29,530 nt of DNA from NCBI GenBank assembly GCA_937995345.1, contig CALKKS010000021.1:1-29530 (forward strand), in the 5' to 3' direction. Below the pieces are notes generated by a model. It saw only the letters and a list, made by a program, of their open reading frames with translations. It had not been told where the DNA came from and searched no databases. The translations under genes and the position numbers were made by a program. This DNA is from an uncultured Collinsella sp. (GTDB taxonomy: Bacteria; Actinomycetota; Coriobacteriia; Coriobacteriales; Coriobacteriaceae). Shown piece by piece: positions 22,753 through 29,459 of this stretch (the first letter of the stretch is position 1; each line of letters opens with the position of its first letter).

Positions 22753-23358
22753 TTACTTCCGCGCCGTGACGCAGAGCCACTTTTTCTTTTTGCGTATCTG
22801 CACCTCGTGAAAACCCGCCTGCTCCAAACACGCCTTTAATTCAATGTCCTTGTAGATGGTCATGCCGCCGATGATCTGCGTCCACCTCTCGTCCTTGTCC
22901 GTATCGCCATTGCTCTCGTTGCAGATAAGAATTGTCCCGCCTGGCTTCAGCGTCCGCCAGACCCCGCGGAAGCATCGGGGCAAATCAGGCCAAAAATAGA
23001 CGGTCTCAAAGGCCGTGGCGGCATCGAAGTAGCTATCCTCAAACACCATATCCGCCACACTGCCTTGCAGAACGGCGCAACGCCCCTCCTGAATTGCAAT
23101 TCGGTTGAGCTTTCTAGTCTTCTCCACGCTGACGGGCGAATAGTCGATGCCCTTGACGACGCCATACGGGCATTTTTTCAGCAGCCGTTTTATGTTTGCC
23201 CCGCCGCCGCAGCCGCAATCTAGCACCTTGGCGTTTGGCGCAAGTCGTAGAAATCGAAGTCCCCACCGCGCCACAGGGCTGTGGCCCAGATTCATCATGG
23301 CAACCATAAGTTTTCCGCCGAGGCCCACGGGCTTGCGGGTGTTTTCAAAGAACGACAT
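22753..23358 (-). CDS. class I SAM-dependent methyltransferase
   Basis: 201 aa from ATG 23358 (MSFFENTRKPVG), which has GGAGGGG upstream. Motif I is KVLDCGCGGGANIKRLL, followed by VKGIDYSPVSVEKTR (motif II) and AATAFETVYFWPDL (post-I/III region), the methyltransferase 11 type. The acceptor is unknown. Its start overlaps the end of the next upstream methyltransferase gene by about 14 bp, so the two are translationally coupled. Composition is foreign compared with the guaA side. Confidence 0.88.
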   Translation of the reverse strand: MSFFENTRKPVGLGGKLMVAMMNLGHSPVARWGLRFLRLAPNAKVLDCGCGGGANIKRLLKKCPYGVVKGIDYSPVSVEKTRKLNRIAIQEGRCAVLQGSVADMVFEDSYFDAATAFETVYFWPDLPRCFRGVWRTLKPGGTILICNESNGDTDKDERWTQIIGGMTIYKDIELKACLEQAGFHEVQIRKKKKWLCVTARK

Positions 23359-23974
23359 CTGGCCCCTCCGATTTCGTGCATTCCGCATAGGTCAACGGGA
23401 ACGAGGCCTTCAGCACCGCGCTTTTCTGCACCGCCCAGCCGTTTTGACGCAGGAAACGTAGGTATTCCTCGCTTGTCCACCTGCTGTGGAGGGGGAATCC
23501 CGCCATACTCATGAAAAAGGCTTTTGCCTTGCCGGAAACCGAGTTCCCCGCGTGGGTGAAGGTTGGCGCGATGAGCACGCCGTCGTCCTTCAGCACCCGC
23601 CTGATTTCTTGCAGGGCCTTTTCCGGATGCGGCACTATGTGAAGTGCGTTGGACACGATCACCACTTCGAAGGACTTCTGTGCATAGGGCAGGCGGAACA
23701 TATCTTGTACGGAAAAGTGCAGCTTTGCGGATTGATTGTCCCGCTTTGCTTCAAGGATCATCTTTGCAGAGGCGTCCGTAGCCTCGATGCGCGCCGCCGC
23801 ATCCACGACGCTCTTTGCGATAAGCCCCGTGCCGGTGGCAACCTCCAGCACGGTCTTTGCTTTCACCACCGGCCGGATCAGCCCATACATCTTCTCATAC
23901 GCCGCCCGGTCGTTTCGCATGAAACGGTCATACCGACCGGCGTTCTTGTCCCAGAAACCCTCGCGTTCGTGCAT
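23345..23974 (-). CDS. class I SAM-dependent methyltransferase
   Basis: 209 aa from ATG 23974 (MHEREGFWDKNAGRYDRFMR). Motif I is VLEVATGTGLIAKSV, motif II IEATDASAKMI, and the catalytic-region segment VVIVSNALHIVPHPEKAL; UbiE/methyltransferase-11 type, with unknown acceptor. It is first in the three-gene operon; a GGGGGCG site precedes the ATG. An AT-rich promoter-like stretch lies upstream at about 23998-24030. Three different methyltransferases together suggest successive methylation in a small biosynthetic or detoxifying pathway, but no partner enzyme is present. Confidence 0.88.
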   Translation of the reverse strand: MHEREGFWDKNAGRYDRFMRNDRAAYEKMYGLIRPVVKAKTVLEVATGTGLIAKSVVDAAARIEATDASAKMILEAKRDNQSAKLHFSVQDMFRLPYAQKSFEVVIVSNALHIVPHPEKALQEIRRVLKDDGVLIAPTFTHAGNSVSGKAKAFFMSMAGFPLHSRWTSEEYLRFLRQNGWAVQKSAVLKASFPLTYAECTKSEGPDVVL

Positions 23975-24419
23975 GGCTATCGCCCCCAAACAGTTAGAGC
24001 CATCTAACTATAACACACGAATCATGCAGTAAGATGAGGCTAACCTTCTTTTCTTGGCTAAGACGCATCTCTTCGGTTTTCGCTTATAACGGCGCGAATC
24101 AGATACTAGGCTGGAGCTGAAGAAAGAGCTTGGCGGACAGGTAGGTCGATACCGGTTCCCGGAACGGTGATCCAGCCAATTACACCAGGGCTCTAGTCAT
24201 TGAGTGGGAATAGAAAATTCCTTAGTTATGGGGGTATTAATTTGATTCCCTTTAGGATAAACCCCCATGACTATATGAATTGGCCTGCTGACTTCAATGA
24301 AGATTGGAGGGTAACGGCCAGGGGTGACGGCCCAGCGAGTGCTATTTTGCGAGCTATGCGCATTGAAAGCGACCTCTCGTGGTATAAACTACTTGCCGGA
24401 AGCCGCGGCTTTCAGAGTA
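23975..24419. other. gene-poor, AT-rich stretch
   Basis: About 445 bp with no supported gene. A 79-codon plus-strand frame (24200-24439) lacks a ribosome site and any recognisable domain. Visible items are a near-palindrome ACCGGTTCCCGGAACGGT (24152-24169 region), a hairpin ATGGGGGT / ACCCCCAT (24228-24235, 24261-24268), and a possible promoter TTGAAA followed by TGGTATAAA (about 24364-24389) reading toward the RNA structure below. Confidence 0.5.
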
Positions 24420-24513
24420 CGGCTTACGTGTACGTTTAATCTCCGTGGGCGACGGGGTGCCGCAAGGCGTAGAATATCGCCCACCTGTAGGGGCCCGCAG
24501 CGATGCGGGCCCC
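24420..24513 (+). ncRNA. candidate structured RNA with terminator before toxin-like gene
   Basis: An 8-bp stem GTGGGCGA / TCGCCCAC (24445-24452, 24477-24484) closes an inner GTGCCGCAAGGCGTA loop. A strong terminator GGGGCCCGCA / TGCGGGCCCC (24490-24499, 24504-24513) with a GCGA loop follows directly. A structured RNA ended by a terminator just before a ToxN/TenpN-like gene is the layout of type III toxin-antitoxin loci. I see no clear tandem repeat, so a single-unit antitoxin would have to be assumed. Confidence 0.45.
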
Positions 24514-24538
24514 GCTTCGTATGAAGGGGGCGTAACCG

Positions 24539-24986
24539 ATGAAGATTGTATCCATCCCCAGGACTTCTTCGGCCACACCGAGGGCGACCGCGAGCTCATG
24601 CTTAAGCACAATCGTCCCTGCATCGTAGTGGTGAGGCTGCGTTTCCGCGGGAAGCGCAGGGACTTCGCCGTGCCGCTGCGTTCCAACATCGCCCCTAACG
24701 TGCCCAAAGACCAGTACTTTGCGTTGCCACCCCGCCCCACGACGCGCCCCAACTGCCGCCACGGCATCCACTACATCAAGATGTTCCCCATAACCAGGCC
24801 TACCAGCGCCGCTTCAGGACCGAGGGCTCGGCCTACTACGAGACGCTCCAACGCATCATCGACGGCAGCACCAAGCGCATTGTCTCAGAGTGCCAGGCAT
24901 ACCTCGACCGCTACGAGCAGGAGGGAAGGCCTCGCTTTGCCGTCGACATCGACCGCATCGTGGTGCTGCTGGAGGGCGAGAAGTAG
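24539..24986 (+). pseudogene. type III toxin-like gene (ToxN/TenpN), two frameshifts
   Basis: Read through two single-base losses, about 149 aa emerge: MKIVSIP, then QDFFGHTEGDRELMLKHNRP and VVVRLRFRGKRRDFAVPLRS up to GIHYIKMFPI, then NQAYQRRFRTEGSAYYETLQ to the stop at 24986. The PLRSN motif, the GI-Y-K segment and the size resemble the endoribonuclease toxins of type III systems, especially the TenpN group; this is recalled family resemblance. The breaks fall at CCCC near 24555 and CCCATA near 24790. It has a GGGGGCG ribosome site and lies 25 bp after a terminator. It is either a decayed toxin or a gene with two assembly slips. Confidence 0.5.
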
Positions 24987-25194
24987 GGCACCTCGGCTCA
25001 GTCTCGAGCCATACAGAGTCGCTCCGCATTTTTGAACGCCGTGTGTGCGTCCCAAATACTTGAGAAACAAGCTGTGAAGTGCGGCGGCGCGCCCGTGCCC
25101 GTGCATAGCCGTCACCATTAGCGTCTACGCGGCGTCGGCTTCAAGTGGAACTGGCCCCACTGCTGTATATGGTTTGCCTTGCTGCACATGGCGA
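24987..25194. other. no gene seen
   Basis: About 200 bp between the toxin-like remnant and yjdF. High GC, with short frames only and no terminator that I can support. Confidence 0.4.
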
Positions 25195-25614
25195 TCAATG
25201 CCCACGATGCTTCTGCTTGCGCTTCAGCTTTCGCTGCTCGAAGCGCGCCTCCGCCTCATCCGCGCGACGCTGGCTTCTTGCTTGAGCCGACTCCCGCTTC
25301 ATCGCTTCCCGCTGTGCTGCGAGCGCCTGTTGCGCCCTGGTGCCCATCGCCGGCTGCTTAAGGGCCTTCGACGCCTCGCGGGCGCGGCGCTTGGGGTTCC
25401 TCGCGGGCTTGCTCGCCTCGGCGGGATCGTCACCGAAGAACGCGAGCTCCGCCCATTTGCTTGTAACGAATCGCAGGATTTCCTCATCGGACGGTTCCGC
25501 GCCGAAGACGATGCGGGCGGCGCCGTATCTGCCGTCCTCGACATGCTCCGCCAGCCCGACCCAGAATTGGCCGTCGTGATATACGGTCAGGGTGGATGAC
25601 ACGCTGATCTGCAT
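25195..25614 (-). CDS. yjdF: YjdF-family protein
   Basis: 139 aa from ATG 25614, with AAAGGAGG at 25623-25630. The N-terminal half SSTLTVYHDGQFWVGLAEHV, then RIVFGAEPSDEEILRFVTSK, is the YjdF (DUF2992) signature. The C-terminal half is a long basic helix ending in KRKQKHRGH, also typical. The protein's biochemical role is not established. In other bacteria the family is often controlled by the yjdF riboswitch, which responds to azaaromatic compounds and is thought to manage their toxicity. The leader here fits that pattern. Monocistronic. Confidence 0.92.
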   Translation of the reverse strand: MQISVSSTLTVYHDGQFWVGLAEHVEDGRYGAARIVFGAEPSDEEILRFVTSKWAELAFFGDDPAEASKPARNPKRRAREASKALKQPAMGTRAQQALAAQREAMKRESAQARSQRRADEAEARFEQRKLKRKQKHRGH

Positions 25615-25630
25615 GGTTGGTTCCTCCTTT

Positions 25631-25738
25631 ATGTAGATGACCATGCAGAGAAGGGACAACCAAGGAGGCAGGTTACTGATGCGGACTCCCGCACGCCCAC
25701 GACTGCCCGACGGGGACTGTGTTTTCATCTCTGGTGCC
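25631..25738 (-). promoter_or_regulatory. probable yjdF riboswitch leader
   Basis: The roughly 120-nt leader of yjdF folds with a closing helix CAGAGA (25728-25733) / TCTCTG (25646-25651). Inside lie a hairpin TGCGG-GAGT-CCGCA (25680-25693) and CAGTAACCTG / AACC-GGTT pairings. A TACAAT -10 box lies on the minus strand at 25742-25747, so the transcript should start near 25735. Placement before a YjdF gene and the multi-stem fold support a yjdF-class RNA; I cannot check it against the covariance model. Confidence 0.6.
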
Positions 25739-25920
25739 CGCATTGTAGCACGCGCGGATTTACGATGTTGATCGCCGGCGCCTAGGCGGAGATGAAGGCG
25801 GTTCGATCTAGGTCAAGCCGGTCGCTCGTTCATGAAGCGGCCGATTCCCTGAAAATAAAAGGCGCCCAGGAGGACACCTACAGGCTATCTTCGAAATACT
25901 TGGTTTGGGGCAGACGGAGG

Positions 25921-25979
25921 AAAAAATAGGGCAGAATCGCTCTCACGATCCCGCCCCGCAAACCCGAGGGTTTCTAACT
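25921..25979 (-). ncRNA. small RNA 2 downstream of Abi_2
   Basis: A paralogue of the RNA at 26053-26114. Hairpin 1 is AAACCC / GGGTTT (25968-25973, 25960-25965). Hairpin 2 is GGGGCGGG closing on TCTGCCCT with an inner ATCG/CGAT stem. It ends in ATTTTTT (25921-25926). It has its own promoter (25986-26013). It would be about 59 nt. Confidence 0.7.
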
Positions 25980-25985
25980 GGCTCC

Positions 25986-26013
25986 ATTATTCCGGGCTTC
26001 TCAGTTCTGTCAT
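25986..26013 (-). promoter_or_regulatory. promoter of small RNA 2
   Basis: ATGACA (26008-26013), 16-bp spacer, AATAAT (25986-25991) on the minus strand. The spacing and the following GA match the promoter of small RNA 1, which suggests that promoter, RNA and terminator were duplicated as a unit. Confidence 0.6.
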
Positions 26014-26052
26014 TGACCCAGGTATCACCCGTCTCCTATAGCGAGTGAATAT

Positions 26053-26114
26053 AAAAATAGGGCAGAGTCGCTTGCGCAAGTCCGCCCCTAAAACCGTGAA
26101 GGTTTTGCTATCTG
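26053..26114 (-). ncRNA. small RNA 1 downstream of Abi_2
   Basis: Predicted transcript of about 62 nt. Hairpin 1 is AAAACC-TTCAC-GGTTTT (26101-26106 / 26090-26095). Hairpin 2 is AGGGGCGGA closing on TCTGCCCT (26081-26089 / 26059-26066) around an inner perfect CTTGCGCAAG dyad. It ends in ATTTTTAT. It begins immediately after the abi stop codon. The two-hairpin design recurs at 25921-25979 with different inner stems but conserved GGGGCGG and CTGCCCTATTTTT blocks. It is a likely antitoxin or guide-like partner for the HEPN protein. Confidence 0.75.
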
Positions 26115-26118
26115 CAGG

Positions 26119-27081
26119 CTATTCTACCAACCCGAGCGATTCTGTCAACCTGCGAAGGAACTCGAGCGCGGAGCGAGCTGCGGCGTCGGGCCCCTTGTCG
26201 GGCAGCGCCTCGGTTTCTCCGTCGGCCCTGGCGAACATCTCGGCGAGCTCGGATGCGGCGCGCGAGCGCGAGGAGCCCTCGGGTACCAAGCCGGAGTGCG
26301 CCACGAGCACGGTCGCGACCTCCTGCATGGCCGTATTCCCCATCCACTTCCTCCTGGTCGCCTTGGGGATTCCCACGGCGGCGACCCTTCGGGAGACGCC
26401 ACTGGACGCCGAGCCCCGGGCGGCGCCCCTCTCGGCGAAGCAGTTGATCAGGCACGAGCCGTGCGCGGCGCAGTTGCGGACGGACTTCACGCGCTTGAGG
26501 TCGTAGTGGGAGGCCTCGAAGCGCCTGTCGCCCCATCGCCTGGCGCAGAAGCGCACGAAGTCGATGAGGGTGCCGAACGAGGTGAGCTCAAGGAAGGCCC
26601 AGGCAGGCATGTCGCCGGAGTACTTCGCGTAGAGGCTCGAGCTGTAGGGGCTGCGGCCGCTCATCTTGAGCTCGCGCAGGCGGTACTCCCTGTTTGCAGT
26701 GGTAAGCGATGCCATGTAATCGGCCACGATGGCGTAGCCGTCCTCTCCACGGTCCTCCATCTCGCGAAGCAGTGTCACCTTCTGGAAGTGCTCGATGTCG
26801 AGCGTCATGCCGAGCAGGGCGTGGCGTAGCTCCTGGTCGAGCGCCGCGAGCAGGCGTAGCTGGCCGAAGTCGAGGTCTACGTAGCGGCCGTCGCGCGGGC
26901 CTCCCTCGTATTTCGAGAAGAGTTTGCGATAGGATGCGAGCTTGAAGAAGTTGCACTTGTCGCGCAGGTAGTCCTTGGCCTCTTCCTCGGAACACAGCTC
27001 GAAGGCTACGCCCTTCTGCTTGAGGTGCTCTATCTGCTGCTCGATCGTGAGGATCGGCTTCCTATCGTGGGGTTCGGCCAT
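26119..27081 (-). CDS. Abi_2 (AbiD/AbiF-type) HEPN abortive-infection protein
   Basis: 320 aa. The N-terminus LTIEQQIEHLKQKGVAFELC, then AKDYLRDKCNFFKLASYRKL, is the Abi_2 signature. The C-terminal part carries a HEPN nuclease motif R-x4-H (R202 NCAA H207, in VRNCAAHGSCL). Abi_2 proteins act in phage defence, where the HEPN site is thought to cut RNA and stop growth on infection. Residues 215-320 form a less conserved, Arg/Ala-rich tail. AGGAGA precedes ATG 27081; TGGTAAAAT at about 27109-27117 on the minus strand may be its extended -10. Its last codons double as the promoter of a small RNA, and two related small RNAs follow directly, which strongly suggests an RNA-controlled toxin-like system. 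Confidence 0.9.
   Translation of the reverse strand: MAEPHDRKPILTIEQQIEHLKQKGVAFELCSEEEAKDYLRDKCNFFKLASYRKLFSKYEGGPRDGRYVDLDFGQLRLLAALDQELRHALLGMTLDIEHFQKVTLLREMEDRGEDGYAIVADYMASLTTANREYRLRELKMSGRSPYSSSLYAKYSGDMPAWAFLELTSFGTLIDFVRFCARRWGDRRFEASHYDLKRVKSVRNCAAHGSCLINCFAERGAARGSASSGVSRRVAAVGIPKATRRKWMGNTAMQEVATVLVAHSGLVPEGSSRSRAASELAEMFARADGETEALPDKGPDAAARSALEFLRRLTESLGLVE
26121..26148 (-). promoter_or_regulatory. promoter embedded in last codons of the abi gene
   Basis: TTGACA (26143-26148), 16-bp spacer, TAGAAT (26121-26126) on the minus strand. The hexamers are part of the last ten codons: TTG ACA encodes Leu-Thr and the -10 spans GTA GAA TAG. A perfect -35 with a near-perfect -10 right before a structured RNA is unlikely to be chance. 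Confidence 0.8.
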
Positions 27082-27117
27082 GCTCGTTCTCCTGTCATAA
27101 AAAGTATTGCCTATTTT

Positions 27118-27558
27118 ACCAGCATGTTCTCGACATTCGGTGAAGGCCTCATCGTCGACTCATGGGCAAGCCGCCTGATACGACTCCCTTTCCCTGCCAG
27201 CAGCGCAGTCGCCTGACCTGCGGCTTTGGAATCGCGTTGGAAGCCGCCCTCGACCAATCATTTGCAGTTGTTGCGAGTGGCTTGTGCGTGATGCTGCGGT
27301 TGAGTTCCAGAAACGGGCGATTCCGCCCAATCGGGCATCCGAATCACGGCCGGAAGCTCCTTTGGGACAAAAACAAAAACTCAAAGCCCTGAGTTTGAAA
27401 AAAGTTTTTGAAGTTGTCCCAGCTTTTGTCCCCGAAGCCGACGAGACGCGACATCGCGTCATTCGGCGGCACGCGTTCCGTGTCGATGCCGAAAACTGGG
27501 TGCAGCTGGAATGACGGGACGACAGAACCAAAGCCACCAGCGAAATAGTGGGAATAAC
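27118..27558. other. no gene supported; degenerate inverted repeat
   Basis: About 440 bp without a convincing gene on either strand. An imperfect inverted repeat starting GGGACAAAAACAAAAACTC (27363-27381) and ending GTTTTTGAAGTTGTCCC (27404-27420) stands out by its A/T runs. Short frames of 60-125 codons lack ribosome sites and domains. Confidence 0.45.
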
Positions 27559-27594
27559 AGCCCTCGAACCCTTTGGTTCGAGGGCTTTCTTTTT
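27559..27594 (+). terminator. strong orphan terminator
   Basis: A 12-bp perfect stem AGCCCTCGAACC (27559-27570) / GGTTCGAGGGCT (27575-27586) with a CTTT loop, followed by TTCTTTTT. It ends a plus-strand transcript, yet I find no plus-strand gene before it. Confidence 0.85.
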
Positions 27595-27890
27595 GCATCT
27601 CTACCTGGGAAAACGACCCAATTATTCCCGTGTGTCCCTACTGGGCGGTACAACGGAGTACTCGGCGGTACGGGAATAATTAGGCCCTGCGGGAATAATT
27701 CACAATTCGGGTCCCCCGAAGGCCGATTTCGAGCGGATGAAACTGACTTGAAACTGCGAGGCGGATTCAAGCCCTCTTCAATTGCATTCGCCCAGGTCAA
27801 CAAATGGGAATAAAGAAATGCGAAAATCGGTTTCCGCAGTTTCAGTGACCCCGAATGCCGCCGAATAACGCCGTGTATTCTGAGCGTATT
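27595..27890. repeat. non-coding stretch with GGGAATAATT repeats
   Basis: GGGAATAATT occurs at 27672-27681 and 27691-27700 and inverted at 27620-27629. GGCGGTAC occurs twice (about 27644 and 27664). I see no gene. It may be debris of mobile DNA. Confidence 0.45.
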
Positions 27891-27925
27891 GCTTGCATTG
27901 TTGCATTATTTTCCACAATGCAAGC
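27891..27925. promoter_or_regulatory. 11-bp inverted repeat, putative AbiEi operator
   Basis: GCTTGCATTGT (27891-27901) and ACAATGCAAGC (27915-27925), 13 bp apart, just before the abiEi start region. AbiEi antitoxins repress their own operon by binding inverted repeats near the promoter, so this fits. Confidence 0.65.
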
Positions 27926-28523
27926 ATGGAATAAATCGAAGTCATACGAGCCACCAACGACATCGCCTCTTCCCAAAGGGGGCTCTTCACATCTGTGCAG
28001 GCGAAGGTGCTCGGCGTCGAGCGGTACGCGCTCTCGAGGCTGGAAGGGCTCGGCAACATAGAGAGGCTCGCGAAGGGCGTCTACCGCATGGGCGGCTCGC
28101 CGAGCACGCGGGAGGAGGACGTCCTCGCGGCCTGACTGTCGATCGACCCGGGGAGGCGCCCCGTCGCCATGGGGGCGACGGCTGCATGGCTCTACGGCAT
28201 CGGCGAGGTCAGCCCCTCGCCCTACGAGTTCTGCACGCCCGAGAGAAAGCAGACTAAGCGCCCGAACCTGATTCATCAGGAAGCGCCGCCTCGACCCGAA
28301 GGACGTGGCGATCGTCTCGGACATCCCGGCGACGAGGCCCTGGCTCACGGTGGTGGACCTGATAGACTCCGGGGAGGAACTGAGCCTGGTCGCGAACGTG
28401 CTCGCGGACGCGCTCGAAAGGGGCCTCGTCGAAGACGAGGGCGCGCTGAGGGAGAAAATCGACGCCGGGGGGGGCAAAAGCCGGGATGCCGGCGGGGGCC
28501 AGCCTGTACGATTCGTTAGCTAG
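27926..28523 (+). pseudogene. AbiEi-like antitoxin, broken
   Basis: Reading through three lesions gives a type IV antitoxin: IEVIRATNDIASSQRGLFTS, then YALSRLEGLGNIERLAKGVY (winged helix), VAMGATAAWLYGIGEVSPSP, and a C-terminal half IVSDIPATRPWLTVVDLIDS ending at 28523. The lesions are TAA at codon 3 (27932), TGA at 28132 where Trp is expected (DVLAA-stop-LSIDP), and a frameshift near 28265-28280. AbiEi normally represses the operon and counteracts AbiEii. It is followed by a damaged abiEii gene, so the whole pair is dead. Confidence 0.75.
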
Positions 28524-28535
28524 GAGGCGGGAAGA

Positions 28536-28758
28536 ATGACGTACGAGAACGGCGGTCAGCTCGACAGGGCCCTGAAGAGGGCCGTTCGCGACAGGGGCGG
28601 TGACCCCGGGGACGGCTGTCGTCGGGCTTTGCGCGACCGGTTCCTGCGCAGGGTGTTCAGCAACCCCGACGGCCGGTTTATCCTCAAGGGCGGAAGCGGG
28701 CTGCTCGCGCGCATCCCCGACGGCCGCGTCACGCGCGACATCGACTTCGCGACGGCAT
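28536..28758 (+). pseudogene. AbiEii-like nucleotidyltransferase, 5' fragment
   Basis: About 74 codons remain. RFILKGGSGLLARIPDGRVT, then RDIDFAT, is the nucleotidyltransferase core of AbiEii/DUF1814 toxins (GGS motif and DxD). ATG 28536 follows AGGAGG and lies 13 bp after abiEi, as in intact type IV systems. The gene is cut off by a foldback element at 28759 and never resumes; the roughly 200-aa C-terminal part is missing. Confidence 0.75.
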
Positions 28759-28874
28759 CTGTGTTTGATAGCGTTCAATTTACGGGTTGGGGCTGCGGTG
28801 GAAATCCTGGACCAAAAGAGGACCAGGATTTCCACCGCAGCCCCAACCCGAAAATCAGGCTTGACTAAACACAG
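28759..28874. mobile_element. 116-bp foldback (MITE-like) element
   Basis: The outer ends CTGTGTTT / AAACACAG are inverted. Between them partly matching arms lead to a perfect 28-bp stem (28783-28810 / 28823-28850, arm beginning CGGGTTGGGGCTGCGG) and a 12-base loop. It separates the AbiEii fragment from an IS30 fragment and encodes nothing. Probably a non-autonomous element, or the joined ends of an IS that has lost its inside. Confidence 0.75.
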
Positions 28875-29038
28875 ACGGTCTGCTGCGCGAGTACTTCCCG
28901 AAGGGGACCGGCTTCTCTGCGGTCTCGGACGAGGAGGTCGAGCGGGTGTACGATGCCATCAACCGCAGGCCCCACAAGCGCCTGGGGTTCAGGACGCCCT
29001 ACGAGGTCCACTACTCAGGGGTGTTGCAGTTGCTCTGA
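28874..29038 (+). pseudogene. IS30-family transposase, C-terminal fragment
   Basis: The frame reads DGLLREYFPKGTGFSAVSDE, then EVERVYDAINRRPHKRLGFR and TPYEVHYSG, stop at 29036-29038. This is the end of the DDE catalytic domain of IS30 transposases (the family has NGLLREYFPKGT and NxRPRKxLxxxTP). The N-terminal 300 or so residues are missing, cut off by the foldback element. GTGTTGCAGTTGCTCTGA and the following bases probably represent the right terminal repeat of the IS. Confidence 0.85.
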
Positions 29039-29039
29039 G

Positions 29040-29459
29040 AATTCAAGCTCGAAAAGGCGCAAGCAAAGGTATCTTGACTACGCTCTAAAGCGTGGCGTGA
29101 AGTCCGGCATCGTTGACGCGCTGAGGCTTCAGGGAATTGCCGCGAGCGAGGTTGATGCAGTTTCTGTTGTGGTTGACGAGCATTCGACTTCGATCGACGG
29201 AAAGTACAACCTGGCAGAATCGGTTGATGAGGAGCTGCGCTGCGGCATGTTCAACCCAACGTGGCAGACCTCCTACCCTCCTGTATTTAGCGACTGGCTG
29301 CCCAAGATTCCAGTCTCCTATGTCGACTCCTCCAAGGTGGCTATGGTGAGGGCGGCTGACGTGACGGCGAACTGGGCATTTATGGCCGAGCGCGACAAAG
29401 AGACATATCCGCGAGCCTACGAGATGCTATCAAAGGCGACGGTCCTCGGGCTTCTGTAG
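29040..29459 (+). pseudogene. DUF3800-like protein, 3' fragment
   Basis: About 139 codons: YLDYALKRGVKSGIVDALRL, then DAVSVVVDEHSTSIDGKYNL and VSYVDSSKVAMVRAADVTAN. The D-E and D-S-K / AAD pattern is that of DUF3800, a putative RNase H-fold nuclease domain common in mobile and defence regions. The 5' half has been replaced by the IS30 remnant, so it is probably non-functional. The function of intact members is not established. Confidence 0.7.

Noticed and set aside
24200..24439. 79-codon plus-strand reading frame
   Set aside because: It starts at a weak codon with no ribosome site, has no recognisable motif and overlaps a hairpin and a probable promoter.
25921..26106. CRISPR-like repeats
   Set aside because: Only two similar units with different inner stems, own promoters and T-run ends; no regular repeat-spacer pattern, so small-RNA genes fit better.
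27284..27598. Reading frames on both strands around 27284-27598
   Set aside because: No ribosome sites or domains; the region contains an A/T-rich inverted repeat and a terminator.
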